DNA from: Brachionus plicatilis
Taxonomy: Eukaryota > Rotifera > Eurotatoria > Ploima > Brachionidae
Length of the DNA: 64,000 nt
Reading direction: 5' to 3'
Assembly: GCA_010279815.1 (NCBI GenBank)
Contig: QEOQ01000180.1
Span: forward strand, 1,709,214 to 1,773,213
The position numbers and the translations under genes are program-made. The notes below the pieces were generated by a model. That model made no database searches. It saw nothing but the letters and a program-made list of their open reading frames with translations, and was not told where the DNA came from. Positions 1 to 10,923 of this stretch are shown here, one piece after another (within the stretch, counting starts at the first letter, position 1; each line of letters starts with the position of its first letter).

Positions 1-644
1 TCATTTTTGATTCTGTGTGCCTCGTCAATGATCACATACTTCCATTTGATTTTTTTCAATGCAGCCTTTTCAATAATGACCAATTCATAAGTGGTAATCA
101 CCACTTCCCACTTACTCTCATCGCTCAAAGTGTTCTTGATAAATTGATTGCGCTCCTGCGCATTGCCATTGAGACAAACAACTTTCAAGCTTGGACACCA
201 TTTGTTGAACTCGTTCACCCAATTTTGAAGAGTTGACTTGGGCGTAATGACCATGTGTGGACGTGCTTTGTTGTGAAAGTGTTTCATGTAGCCAACTAGT
301 GAAATTGTTTGCAGTGTCTTGCCCAGACCCATTTCGTCGGCAAGAATTCCGTTCAGACCGCTCATGTACAACGAAATCATCCAGTTGAGACCTCTCACCT
401 GATAGTCTCTCATTTCTCCGTTTTTGATGAACCAAGGTGATGAGCTAAAGTGGGTTATTATTTCTTGTTCGTCTTCGAATTCTTTTGATAGAGCCTTAAG
501 TTCTTCGTCTTCATCTTCATGGGTCATGCGATGCCGATTGCTATCTTTGGAAATGCTCAGATCTGCTGATCTATTCAGTTTTTTTTTCATCTGTGGCTCG
601 CTCAACGCCTTTAGTTTTTCGATTTTTTCAAGTATTTTTTCCAT
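1..644 (-). CDS. ISWI-family chromatin-remodelling ATPase, second copy, 5' part only (cut by window edge)
   Basis: On the minus strand an open frame starts at ATG 644-642 and runs without a stop to the window edge, giving the first 214 residues. It encodes the ISWI N-terminus: [17 protein letters not shown], an acidic stretch [17 protein letters not shown], the Walker A motif DEMGLGKT at residues 103-110 and the DEAH box at 207-210. The rest of the ATPase core and the HAND-SANT-SLIDE region would lie outside the window. It is the inverted partner of the complete gene at 12545, colinear with it over 644 nt without an indel, and no intron is present. Codons 22-54 differ from the partner at many positions while the remainder is nearly identical. 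Whether this copy is complete and functional cannot be judged here. Confidence 0.9.
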   Translation of the reverse strand, partial: MEKILEKIEKLKALSEPQMKKKLNRSADLSISKDSNRHRMTHEDEDEELKALSKEFEDEQEIITHFSSSPWFIKNGEMRDYQVRGLNWMISLYMSGLNGILADEMGLGKTLQTISLVGYMKHFHNKARPHMVITPKSTLQNWVNEFNKWCPSLKVVCLNGNAQERNQFIKNTLSDESKWEVVITTYELVIIEKAALKKIKWKYVIIDEAHRIKN

Positions 645-2499
645 ATTTAGACAACGTTTTTCTTAGAATCTCATGTCTCAATTTTTTCTTGATTATAAAA
701 ATAGTGAAAAAATGCATTAATTCTGAAAATTTACGAAAATTTAAAGCATATAATAATTATTTTTTGACAAGACTAAACTTGTTTGATTTTTTCTGATTTT
801 TCAAGCCGGTTTATTTTGGAATTCTTAAATACTTTTTTCATTGTGTATAATTATTTGTTTCATATAAAATGTAAATAGATTTATTTTAAGATATTATTTA
901 GGATTGACTTTGCCTTTATGACTTTTAATCAGTTATGGTTGTAATAAATGTAAGCAATGGTATTTTTATTTTGATATTTTTTTTTACTTCTTTATATAAT
1001 TTTTGAGACATGAAGTTAGATTCACTTGATTTGAAAAAATAAAAATTAAGGTCCAGAATTTGACTTATGAAAAGCTCTGATTGAGTTAGATTATCTTTTC
1101 TCAGTGTTTCTAAGTTATTTACCGAGGAGATTAAAATTTTTCGATCAAATTATTTAAAAAGCCGATTCAACCAGTCATAATTCCTAATACTAATCTTTAT
1201 ATTCATTATAACTAGCGAATGAGGTTATAACTGAGATAACTTAGGTTGACAAAATATTGTGACCATATTATCCATATTCTGATTAAATTTACCAATCGAG
1301 GAAGAGTTTTGAAGCATTGTAAAGCATTAATTAAGTGCTGCACGCATCTAATAGATAATTTTTTCATTTCGTTACATTAACATTATCAAGATCATCGATT
1401 ATTAGTTTTGAAAAATTAGTTGAGGAAATATATTTTTTTGATTTCAGAATTTTCGATGAGAATAATCTTTCAAATCGACAATGTTGCAACTTAATTTCAG
1501 ATATCGGATAATATCACAGGTTAAAATGACCCTTAAAAGTGTGTTTAAATTTATCCTGCTAAAATATGTAACAAAGATTTTCGGATATTAATTGGGTTTT
1601 GATTTCTCATATGAAGAGGTTATTTTTTAAAGGTTAATAGATATATTTGAAGTTTCGCTTTCAATTTAAAATAAAATCTGCTTTTGGATTTAAGTATTAA
1701 GATCATAACTTACAATTGATTATAACTGTGGCTTTTATGACGGAAAAAAGGAGTAATAAGAAGACCGGAATCGTCAAAATACGAAACTGGATTTTTTTGG
1801 ATACTATTCCACATCCTTATTTGAATATTAGAAAAAATGGTCATCGATAAATGTGATAAAAATATTTCTTGAAAAAATCTTTTTATCTCTTTTTTACAGG
1901 TGCTTATAACCAGAAGGTGAAATAATGATTTCGCTGCATCTGCATCTGATCTCTCCTCATTGAATGTTTTAAATCTATGCGTATGTTCACTTGATATCTT
2001 CCTAATACTGAATTATAAATCATAATGACTCAAAATTAATATTTACAGGTGCTAATTGATTCATTCATATATGGTTCTTAATAACAATTTTTATTCTTAG
2101 TCTTATTTATATAATCGAAAAGAAAATTTTTTAAATCAAAATTTAAAAACATCAGGAAAATGATGATCCAAAACTAAATACAGGCCTCAGCATTAATTAC
2201 ACTCGGTTAACACCTGTAAAAATCTAACTTCCCCACGAAAGGCTTACGGGATATATTACTCAACGAATCGCCGTTTTCCAATAAATTCAAATGAAAAAAT
2301 TTAATTTAATTATTTGCATAATAAGTTGATGATTTAATAAATAATATTGATTAATTAAATATTTATTTTTTTGTCAATCTTTACTTTTTTTTAAGAAAAT
2401 GAAAATAATGGATTATTGGAAAAAAAATCTAATCGAGTAAATCTAAAAAATAAAAAGAAGTTATTTGGAAATTTTTTAAATGTTGATATGGATTCGAAT
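645..2499. other. non-coding 5' flank of the minus-strand ISWI copy
   Basis: AT-rich sequence with no ORF that reads like a protein. It contains the presumed promoter and 5' UTR of the minus-strand ISWI copy, but no clear TATA box or other element stands out against the base composition. It shows no resemblance to the sequence upstream of the other ISWI copy (before 12545), so the two genes do not share a promoter. Confidence 0.5.
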
Positions 2500-3389
2500 A
2501 GTCAGGACACACCTTTTCAGCCATTGCTTCATTGTTGCCCGATAGAAACCAGATACTTTATTTTCGTCAAATATTTTATACATATCTCCTTTTAGAAGAC
2601 TTTTTATCAGTTAGGCATTGCGAAAGTAATAAACTAAACTCAAATCTCTGGTTTTACAAGCTTGTTGTGTGAAATTGTCCATAACCATTTAACAGGTGAT
2701 TTAGAGATAGATCCAGTTTTTCGGTTGAGTAACTTGAATCAGAAGATCTGAATTGTTATGACTGAGCTGCCTTATATAAGATCAATTCAAACCGATAAAA
2801 AGTGCGCTCATCATCTAGCTTTTGAATATAATAGGCTTGTACTTCATTGGGAGATTGAACATTTTGGTCATTTAATGTCTGGTGATTTCTACATACGCCC
2901 ATTCGACCTTTATTATTATTTATATTTAATTAAGATTGAGATTTTTTTTAAAGTTAGCCTAGCTAGTTAAGTGTCAGACATAAAGCTAAATATCAATTAA
3001 TTGAACGAGATTGAATTTAATGTTTGTATTAATTCAATATTAAATTTTTTTTGTTTATTTTATTTCGTCAGACTATTTTTTATTTTAAAGAATAAATTAA
3101 AAACGTTCCTGTACAGAGATATTTCCCTTTTTTTTTAAAAAAATTTAAAATTCTGTTATATTTACTATTTCGGACATTTACTTGTGCAACTTTTTAACCG
3201 ATTAACTACTAACATTTCATGATAATCAAAATTAGATTTACAGATTGAATTTTTGTTTAGATTGAAAAAATATTCAAGTTCTATCTCATAATTGACTTTC
3301 GTCAAAAAAATCCATTCGAGATATCGTTCCATTCGTCTATCGTGCAATTGGGCTTTTTAGGATAATAATTTCGAGAAAAGGGACGAAGT

Positions 3390-3850
3390 AAAATTATGGC
3401 ACACTTTTGGTATACCCTAGCTAAAAATAAATTCTAAAGGTCATCTGGTTGTTGATTTGGCGTCTATGTTTTTCATACCTAAAAGTTCAAGCAATTTTGT
3501 TAAATGGTCAATAATGATGAGATATATTTATAACCATTTTCACTAACTTTAAGTAGACCTAAAAGATCTATGGTAAGTATTTCCAATGGTTTGCTTGACA
3601 GTATTAGTTTGAGAGGAATCTTAATTTTTCGTAGATGGTAAGACGCCCTTTGGCACATTAAGGAATTCTTGTTTAAATTTTTTACGTTTGAAAAGTACTT
3701 TGGCCAATAAAATCTATTTTTTATTCTGTTTAAAGTTTGTTTAAAGTTTTGTCGAACTTTAAGTGTCGAATTGTAATCGACGTCTGTTCGGACTCAATCA
3801 ATTTCGTCCTTTCTTTCTTTGGCACGACGTTCTGTATGACTTTATCTTCT
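3390..3850 (-). mobile_element. Ty3/Gypsy-type retrotransposon integrase relic
   Basis: Reading the minus strand in shifting frames gives pieces typical of a Gypsy integrase: RFYWPKYF-like wording in the zinc-finger/linker part, then EILTIDLLGLLKVSENGYKY around the first catalytic Asp, then IIDHLTKLLELLGMKNIDA. Several stops and at least one frameshift interrupt it, so it is dead. Flanking stretches (about 2500-2970 and 3900-4620) hold further coding-like fragments on the minus strand, for example one near 4490-4610 rich in Glu, Thr and Lys, that may belong to the same element. No LTR could be paired with it. Confidence 0.6.
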
Positions 3851-4829
3851 TTTTTATTTGATACTGGCTATTAAGTCTAATTATCTATTTTTAAGTTATC
3901 TTTTTCTTTTATGTTTTCACTTATTCGTCGTTTAACGTTGACTCGTTGAATCAATTTCTCCTTTAACAAATTTCTATGCCCATTCGATGTTCTCATCAGA
4001 AGCTTGTTTGCACTTCCGGTCTATCTTTGTAAACAATCTTCTTCGATGTCACTCAACTCTACTCCTTTATAGTTCATTTCCAATTTCCAATTGTCCTCTT
4101 TGGTCTTTAGATTATTGATTATGAACTCTTCCTCTTCTTTTGAAGAGGAAGAATGGTGTATTCATTGCATTTACAATGGCCAACATCGTTTTTTAAGACG
4201 TCGAATATTTTTTTTTAGCTCTACTGATTTTTCGTTAGTATTATAAAGCTTTTGGTTTGAGACTTCCGCTTTCATCTTTTTGAGACAGCACTGCACTTTT
4301 TACATGCGTCTCAATCTCCTTAAAAAATCTGGTAACACTAAAATGGGTTCTTTGAGTTTTGAATATTTTGTCTGTAATTTCATTAATTGGTGCTTTGAGT
4401 TAAAACGATGAAGATTATGAAATGAATGGTTAATTACATAAATTTCGAACAAAAAGCGTTTATCTTGGTATCTTCAACCCAGTATCCACATCCTTTGTTT
4501 TTTTTGAAAGTTTAGTCATTTCAGTCTTTTCTGTCTCACTTTCAGTAAATTCTGCATCAGTCTCAGGTTTATTTGACGTTATTTTTGGTGGCCTTATTAG
4601 AATTTTAAGTCCTTTTCTTAGTCATTAATATTCTTATAATAATTGAAAAAAAATTTATGAAAAAAATACATTTATATAAAGAGAGTAAAATTTTTTAATT
4701 TCAATTTTTAATTCTAAAGCTAATAAGATTAGATAATGCTTTTTTAAAAAAAATATTTAAAAAGTGATTTTTTTTAAACCAAATTCTGTACTTGAGGAGA
4801 AAAAAAATCTAAGCGCTCAGAAAATTGAA

Positions 4830-6000
4830 TTGGCGGTGGTTTTTCTAGACTTTGTCAAAGCCTTAGATAAAGTTTTACATCGGGCACTTTGATTGGATCT
4901 CCGATTTCTTGACTTGTAGGAAGCAACGCGTAGTATGAAAACATCTACGATTGGAAAGCTGTCCTTAGTGGAGTCCCACAAGGTTCTGTCCTACGTCCTC
5001 TACTTTTTGTGATCTTTATCAATGGCATCCCAAGTGTGACAAAGGGTTAAATCAAATTTTTATCAGATTTTTCTAAACTGATCAACATCATCCGAAATTG
5101 CCTTGACGTTGAACAAGTACAGTCAGATATTGACAAGATTGTTAAATAGTCCGACGATTGGCAAATGAAATTCAACGCCAATAAATATAAATTTATGCTC
5201 TTCAAAAGTAAATTAATTAAGACAGTTGAACAATTAATGAACAACTTACCAATGAGTCAAACAACTGTTGAAAGAGATCTTGGAATTTATCTGACTGACG
5301 ACTTAAAATGGGCACACCAAGCGACACAGGCAGCAAATAAAGCGAATGCAGTGTTGAGTCAGCTCAACAAGCCTTCAAGTGCTGGTCCATAAAAACTTTT
5401 AAGCAGCTGCATGTCTCATTTTGTAAGACCACATTTGCAATATGCTGCAGCAGCTTGGAGTTCATGCACTAAAAAGGACTCGAACATTTTGGAAGGATAG
5501 CTACGAAATTAGTTTTTAGTTTAAGAAATCTGAATTATGATAAAAGACTTACCATGTTAGGGTTGACGACATTCAAGACAAGACCAGATCGAGAAGACCT
5601 AATTGAAACCTTCAAAATAATGAACTTTTTGCGCTTAGTTTAATGGCAGAATCCGTACATTAAAAGCCATGCACTATCAATAAATGGTCTAGCTGGTGGA
5701 ATCCGAGGACATCATTAAAGATTGGCTAAGCAAATGACAAGGATTAAGATGAGAGAGAACTTTAAAACAAATCGAGTGGTGAATGCGTGGAACGAATTAC
5801 CGATAGAGGTTGTAAATGCAAAATCTAAAAATGAATTCAAAAACAAATAAGATAACTTTTTGAAACAAAAATAATTAGTTTTTTCTTATTAACATAATCT
5901 TTTTAAGACATATTTTAAAATCAGACAGCTACCATAGCAAGGCTAAATATAGCATTGCTCCGCAGTTATCCTCTGTAGCTTTATTATTATTATTATTATT
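4830..6000 (+). mobile_element. non-LTR retrotransposon (Jockey/CR1-like) 3' half, degenerate
   Basis: Plus-strand fragments in several frames spell reverse transcriptase landmarks: VVFLDFVKALDKVLH (the FxDxxKAFDxVxH motif) near 4838, SGVPQGSVLRPLLF near 4970, DFSKL in place of the catalytic FADD-type motif near 5070, and the thumb segment from 5165 (LGIYLTDDLKW, ANAVLSQL). The typical tail follows: LRNLNYDKRLTMLGLTTF and NAWNELPIEVVNA. The element ends in a (TTA)n run at about 5971-6000, the kind of simple-repeat tail seen at 3' ends of several non-LTR clades. Many stops and frameshifts mean it is inactive and 5'-truncated. Confidence 0.85.
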
Positions 6001-6637
6001 AAATTAGACAAGTTTTAAGTTGTCTTTTTCAAAAAACTCCTAAACATATATCAGAGTAAGTTAAATAGTTATACAATTTTTTTACTAAAGTGTTCCTTTA
6101 ATTTAGGTTTTTAAAAAAATAAATAGGAAGTTCTGAGAAAGTCAAAGATAGCAAGTCAAATTGTAACCATAGGCCTTTAATAGAGTTTAGTTCGCAGTGA
6201 TATTTGTTCACTGCAAACGAAATGCTGGAACATTGAAAATACATTCTTTTTTTGTTTTCTCGGATTCAACATAAATTTTAGCTTCTGTTTACAATTCAGA
6301 ATAGAAATCGTATAAAGAAGATATGTGTTTACCCAATTTTAAAATATTAAGAAAGCGTTATCTTAATTTTAAGTAAAGAAAATAAATAGCCTTCACGGCC
6401 ATCACCAACAAATTCTTCAATGCCAATAGCATATTGAGTCGAAACCATGTATTTCACTGATATTTCAAAAAATTAATTGATCCATCCTATATTTTGTCTA
6501 AATTCCCATAAAATGATTCTCTCTTTTTTTGACGGTAATTTGGTTCTGGAAAGTTGATTAACATATTTTCGCATTATCAAAGTGTCATAAAAATCTCGAT
6601 ATGGTTTTAAATTTGATTAACTGCTCGTTCGCTTGAT
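6001..6637. other. non-coding spacer
   Basis: AT-rich sequence between a retrotransposon tail and a TIR element. I see no gene in it. Confidence 0.4.
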
Positions 6638-7175
6638 TAGCTGTTTAACATTTTAAAAGCATTGTGAAGTTTTGTTCAAATAGTTCAAAAAGTTCAAGAA
6701 AAAAGTTCTTAATTGAAGTTTTTCGATGAATGAAAAAAATTTGCTCCTGTAAATTATGTAACAATGTGTAACAAAAGTTGTTACACCAAGTAGCCTTGAA
6801 AATAAATTCTGAAAGTTTTCTTTTAAGTAATCATCGACTTTTAAAATCAATCGAATTTAAGACAATTTATTTGTCTTTGTAAAAAGAGAAGTTTTATTTG
6901 CAATATTTTAAAATTTTAGTAAGTGTTTAATTTTAAATTTCGAAATTTTTATTTCAAAACCAACTTAACATTCATTCAGTTTTTTTGGAAAATCAATAAT
7001 TGGTTAATTGAAATTGTTTTTTTGTTTTTTTTTGAGCAAGTCCTGTAACATTTTTTGTTACATCATGTGCTAAATTTTTATTTTATCACTTCATTCCATT
7101 CAAAATATATACGAATTTAAGATTTTGAACTGAACTTTTTGAACGAAACTTCACAATGCTATTTTAAACTAGCTA
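6638..7175. mobile_element. TIR element / MITE, about 538 bp
   Basis: The left end (TAGCTGTTT..., from 6638) and the reverse complement of the right end (TAGCTAGTTT..., from 7175) match imperfectly over about 50 bp. Both contain the block AGCATTGTGAAGTTT-GTTCAAA (with one gap or mismatch at the dash). Inside there is a second set of inverted motifs around TGTAACA/TGTTACA. No convincing transposase is present, so a non-autonomous DNA transposon is the simplest reading. The superfamily is not determined because no clean target-site duplication was found. Confidence 0.55.
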
Positions 7176-7749
7176 AAAACAATTCAGAATCGCAAAAAGA
7201 GACATCAAATTGTCTAAAATAATCAATATTAAAAAAAAAGAAAAATTTTAATTATTTTAATTATAGACTTAAGAATGGCAAGGATAAGGATGCTAATGGA
7301 ACGTTTTGAACAATTTCCGGAAGGAATAAAATCTTTTATTTCTGAAATAATTTTCAAATCAACATAAGCAATCTCATCAATTTCAAAACCAGTATCTTCG
7401 AAAGTTTTATCACCGATGGGATCACAATATGAAGGAGTAACTGTTTTTAAAGATGTTTTATCTGATTCTTCAACAAACACTTTTATTTCAGCACAACTTC
7501 CAAAATTTGAGATTGTACTTTGGTGAAAGGTAGACTTAAAAAGGCATTTTTAAGTTACCAAAATTCTGAAAAATTACGGAAAAATTTCAAAATGAATATA
7601 AAATTTTATAATTATGTAAAAAGATTTCAAAATTTAACATTTAATTAAATAAATTTGAAAATAATCAAAAATTTTTTTTTTTTAAATGGCCACTTTTTGA
7701 GCGATTATAAAAATTTTAAAACTAAACAAAAAAAAATAAAACCCTAGTT
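7176..7749. other. non-coding spacer with a short unsupported minus-strand ORF
   Basis: An 83-codon minus-strand frame (7480-7229) has non-repetitive composition but matches nothing I recognise, has no partner exon that I could find, and begins where no promoter is evident. I do not call it a gene. Confidence 0.3.
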
Positions 7750-8565
7750 TTGATCAGAATTTTTCTAGTTTTGGAATTTTCAAAGTATATAAGAGGAAAA
7801 AATCACCTAAATCGCGAAATTCATTGGAATAAACTCGATAATCAGAAAGAAGTTGAATTTCTCGGCGTTAAGTTTGACTCAGGTTTAACCTTTACTCCAA
7901 TGATGGTGGAAATAAAAGAACGTTGTAGTTCAAGGCTAAACTTATTAAAAATCTTTTCAAATAAAAAATGAGGTCTTAATTCTAAAACACTCGGTAACCT
8001 CTATAAATCCTTAATTGGGTCTATTCTAGACGATTCTTTCCCTTGCCTAAATTCTTTTTCTGAAACAAACATTAAAAGACTACAAGTTATTCAAAACTCA
8101 GCTGTTCGATCCATTCTATGACTTATATTTGATACTCCCTCTAACATTTTACATTACGGGGCTTTTAACAAATTAAAACTTCTAACAGTCTCGAATCGAC
8201 TTTTGGAGTTGAGTGAGAGGCATGTTAGTGCTGGACTGAGTCATTCTGTCCCATTGGTAATCAGACTGGTAAATGAATACTGAGAAGGTTTCGAATCTCG
8301 TTTCATCGAATACACTACTCCTTTGTGTAATTGCTATCTTGTAATTCTTCTTTTGTTCTTTAACTGTCTAATTTTTAAAATCCTTAAACTACTTCATGTA
8401 CCGTTATTCATTTTAACTTTCCTTTTCTATCATTTTTTTATTTATTTATTTCAAAATTTATTTTAACAAAACTTTTAATTTTATTTTATTTTACCATTTT
8501 TTTTTTATCTGAAGGATCTAATGCTCGATACAGATATACAAATAAATAATAATAATTTTAGTTTA
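7750..8565 (+). mobile_element. second non-LTR retrotransposon 3' end (Jockey/R1-like), degenerate
   Basis: Plus-strand frames give the reverse-transcriptase C-terminal region: VEFLGVKFDSGLTF, EIKERCSSRLNLLKIFSNKK, then after a stop LYKSLIGSILDDSFP and KRLQVIQNSAVRSI. This is the conserved 'LGV.FD..L.F ... L.. Y.S.I.....Y' tail of non-LTR retrotransposons that use an AP endonuclease. The copy has several in-frame stops. It closes near 8565 with an AT-rich tail (ACAAATAAATAATAATAAT). It differs in sequence from the element at 4830-6000, so it represents another family. Confidence 0.75.
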
Positions 8566-9131
8566 GTCCACTAAAAATTAGTTAACTAAATTTAAAATAT
8601 AGTTAACTAAAAACCAGAGTTGTTTTAAAAGTCCCCAAAAAAATCCATGTCCGAATTTTTTTTTAAAATTTGCTAGATAAGGCTTCATATCAAAAAATTT
8701 ATGAGGTATTGTCAATGACGCTAGTAAAAATTAGTATGGTTATTATTTTAATACCAGCGTCAATCCTTTTTGATGGAAAAAATTTTTAAAAAAAAATTTG
8801 GCTGGAAGATACAGTATATCCTTTATGTCGGCTCATATTTTTGTTTGAAAATTGAAGTCATGAACTGACCTGGCTACCTTTGACTTTTATGTACTTTATG
8901 CACTTTATACCATATGAACTCATGTACAGTGGTGTTGAGCACGCAAATTTAAAACCCAGTTGAAATGATTGGAGTTTGAAAAAACATTAACTCCCGAAAA
9001 GTGTCAGAATTACAGTCCCGTTCTGTTCACTTGTTTTTACCAAAATTTACGTAATTTTACGTAAATTTACGCAAATTTACGTAAAATTACGTAAAATTAC
9101 GTAAATTGACAAATGTAAAAAATGGTAATTT

Positions 9132-9444
9132 TACGAAAAATTACGTAAATTTACGTAAAATTACGTAAAATTACGTAAATTTGCGTAAAATCAAAAAGGG
9201 ACAAAAAAGTTATGATTTTTTGAAAAAAAGGTTACAATTCTGCTTTTACATCGACTTTCTACTTTTTACCATGTAAATAAAAATTTACGTAAATTTAACG
9301 TAAAATTTAGTAAATTTTTTTATTTTTTAATGTAAAATTGTGTAAATTTACGTAATTTTACGTAAATTTACGTAAATTTTTAACTTTATTAGGATAATCT
9401 AGAAAAAAGTAAATTTTTTATTAAAATTATTTTTAATTTTTATT
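9132..9444 (+). repeat. left arm of long inverted repeat, TTTACGTAA-rich
   Basis: Near-perfect inverted partner of 10609-10923. The arm carries clustered copies of TTTACGTAA and TTACGTAAA, each nearly self-complementary (TTACGTAA is a perfect 8-bp palindrome), plus a unique block containing AAAGGGACAAAAAAGTTATG. Further TTACGTAA motifs continue outward to about 9040. Confidence 0.8.
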
Positions 9445-9632
9445 AGAAAAATATATGAATATATAAATTTTACGCTATTTTTTAAAACAAATTCATGGTA
9501 TATTATTTTCAAATTAGTTTTAATTAAAAATAATATTATTTCAGTGGTTTGACCATTCACCATTTTTTTCAATGACAATCTTAATGGTCTATTACAAAAT
9601 ATTAATTTTCTTTCTCTCAATTAATATTACTT

Positions 9633-9763
9633 ACTTTTTTCAAATTGTTAATATATTTTACACAGTGTTCCGGGGTTAAATTTTTTTGAAAAGATCGAAT
9701 TGACTCAACAGCTTCTTCGATGGTTTTTATATTTCTTTTCCTCACCTAAGTTTTCAATTTATG
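9633..9763 (-). pseudogene. Tc1-type transposase C-terminal fragment, minus-strand copy
   Basis: The minus strand repeats the coding block found on the plus strand at 9883-10013 almost exactly (VRKRNIKTIEEAVESIRSF, LTPEHCVKYINNLKKV), so the two copies form a palindrome with a loop of about 120 bp. The preceding SPDLNPIE motif is absent from this copy. It is a fragment only. Confidence 0.65.
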
Positions 9764-9844
9764 CAAAATGTTTTTAGAGAGATACGGGGTGCTTTGGGTA
9801 AAATAAAACCTTTATTTTTTAATTTTCTCAGGTTAAGTCTCCGT

Positions 9845-10095
9845 CAAAATCGCCTGATTTAAACCCTATAGAGATGATATGGAGTGAATTGAAAACTTAT
9901 GTGAGGAAAAGAAATATAAAAACCATCGAAGAAGCTGTTGAGTCAATTCGATCTTTTCAAAAAAATTTAACCCCGGAACACTGTGTAAAATATATTAACA
10001 ATTTGAAAAAAGTAAATAATAACATAGAAGCTAATTTACAAGAATCTGGACAAGTGGAAGCTATAAACCAAATTCTTCCAGTAACGATACATTAA
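9845..10095 (+). pseudogene. Tc1/mariner DDE transposase C-terminal fragment, plus-strand copy
   Basis: The frame reads SPSKSPDLNPIEMIWSELK, the conserved motif carrying the last acidic catalytic residue region of Tc1-type transposases. It then continues through YVRKRNIKTIEEAVESI and LTPEHCVKYINNLKKV to a stop at 10093-10095. Only about 80 residues remain of a protein usually around 340 long: the DNA-binding domain and the first two Asp are missing. Confidence 0.75.
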
Positions 10096-10163
10096 GTAGG
10101 AAAATTTTAAATATGGTTTTAGATTTTACTGGGCGTAGTTGGATAATGTCATATGATTATTTA

Positions 10164-10386
10164 CCAGAGTTGTTTAAAAGTCCCAAAAAAAAGCCCAAGT
10201 CCAGAATTTTTTTAAAAATTTGCTAGATCAGGCTTCATATCAAAAAATGTATATACTCTTGGGTTGTCTAATGCAATAGATTTGCCATATATTTGAATTT
10301 TGTTGCAATTTTACCATAAATTTCTTCTTTAGTATTCAAAATTTTAAAGTCCGGACTTTTTTTTTTGGACTTTTAAACAACTCTGG
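10164..10386. mobile_element. 223-bp MITE with perfect terminal inverted repeats and TA duplication
   Basis: CCAGAGTTGTTTAAAAGTCC (10164-10183) and its exact reverse complement (10367-10386) bound a 223-bp element. TA dinucleotides lie on both sides, and the match extends through them (TTA/TAA) to 23 bp. Its halves match the two ends of the larger remnant at 8612-12060, so it is most likely an internal-deletion derivative of that family. It separates coding-like sequence at 10100-10160 from the SWIM-like fragment after 10390. Confidence 0.8.
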
Positions 10387-10389
10387 TAA

Positions 10390-10587
10390 ATGATCATTCG
10401 TTTTTTCACCAAGAGCAAGTGTAGCTGCTGGTTATATTTCAAGAATTATAATTGTTACCACATTATTGCTTTAGCTGCTAACCAGCGTTTAACCGAAATT
10501 CCTACGCAGTACATACAAGATGCTATTGAACCTAAATGTAAGCCTGGTAAGAAATCCAAGGCAAACAGCTGCTTAAAAAGACAATGA
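10390..10587 (+). pseudogene. SWIM zinc-finger fragment (MULE-like transposase piece?)
   Basis: A 65-codon frame contains CSCWLYFKNYNCYHI, which fits the SWIM zinc-finger pattern CxCx(n)CxH. A basic tail PKCKPGKKSKANSCLKRQ then leads to a stop at 10585-10587. SWIM fingers of this kind are common at the C-terminus of Mutator-like (MULE) transposases and related proteins. The upstream part of the protein is cut off by the MITE at 10164-10386. I infer a truncated transposase; a fragment of a host SWIM protein is possible. Confidence 0.5.
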
Positions 10588-10608
10588 TTAACTTTAATTT
10601 TTTTATCA

Positions 10609-10923
10609 AAAATAAAAATTAAAAATAATTTTAATAAAAAATTTACTTTTTTCTAGATTATCCTAATAAAGTTAAAAATTTACGTAAATTTACGTAAAAT
10701 TACGTAAATTTACACAATTTTACATTAAAAAATAAAAAAATTTACTAAATTTTACGTTAAATTTACGTAAATTTTTATTTACATGGTAAAAAGTAGAAAG
10801 TCGATGTAAAAGCAGAATTGTAACCTTTTTTTCAAAAAATCATAACTTTTTTGTCCCTTTTTGATTTTACGCAAATTTACGTAATTTTACGTAATTTTAC
10901 GTAAATTTACATAATTTTTCGTT
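10609..10923 (-). repeat. right arm of long inverted repeat, TTTACGTAA-rich
   Basis: Inverted partner of 9132-9444. Beyond it, 11040-11340 carries more TTTACGTAAA-like motifs, leading to the terminal repeat at 11360. Confidence 0.8.

Noticed and set aside
118..435. 105-codon frame present in both ISWI copies (also 12754-13071)
   Set aside because: It is conserved only because the DNA is duplicated. It is an alternative frame of the ISWI ATPase domain.
2758..2970. 70-codon plus-strand frame (MTELPYIRSIQTDKK...)
   Set aside because: It lies in a region of retroelement debris, has no start or splice context, and I cannot match it to a family.
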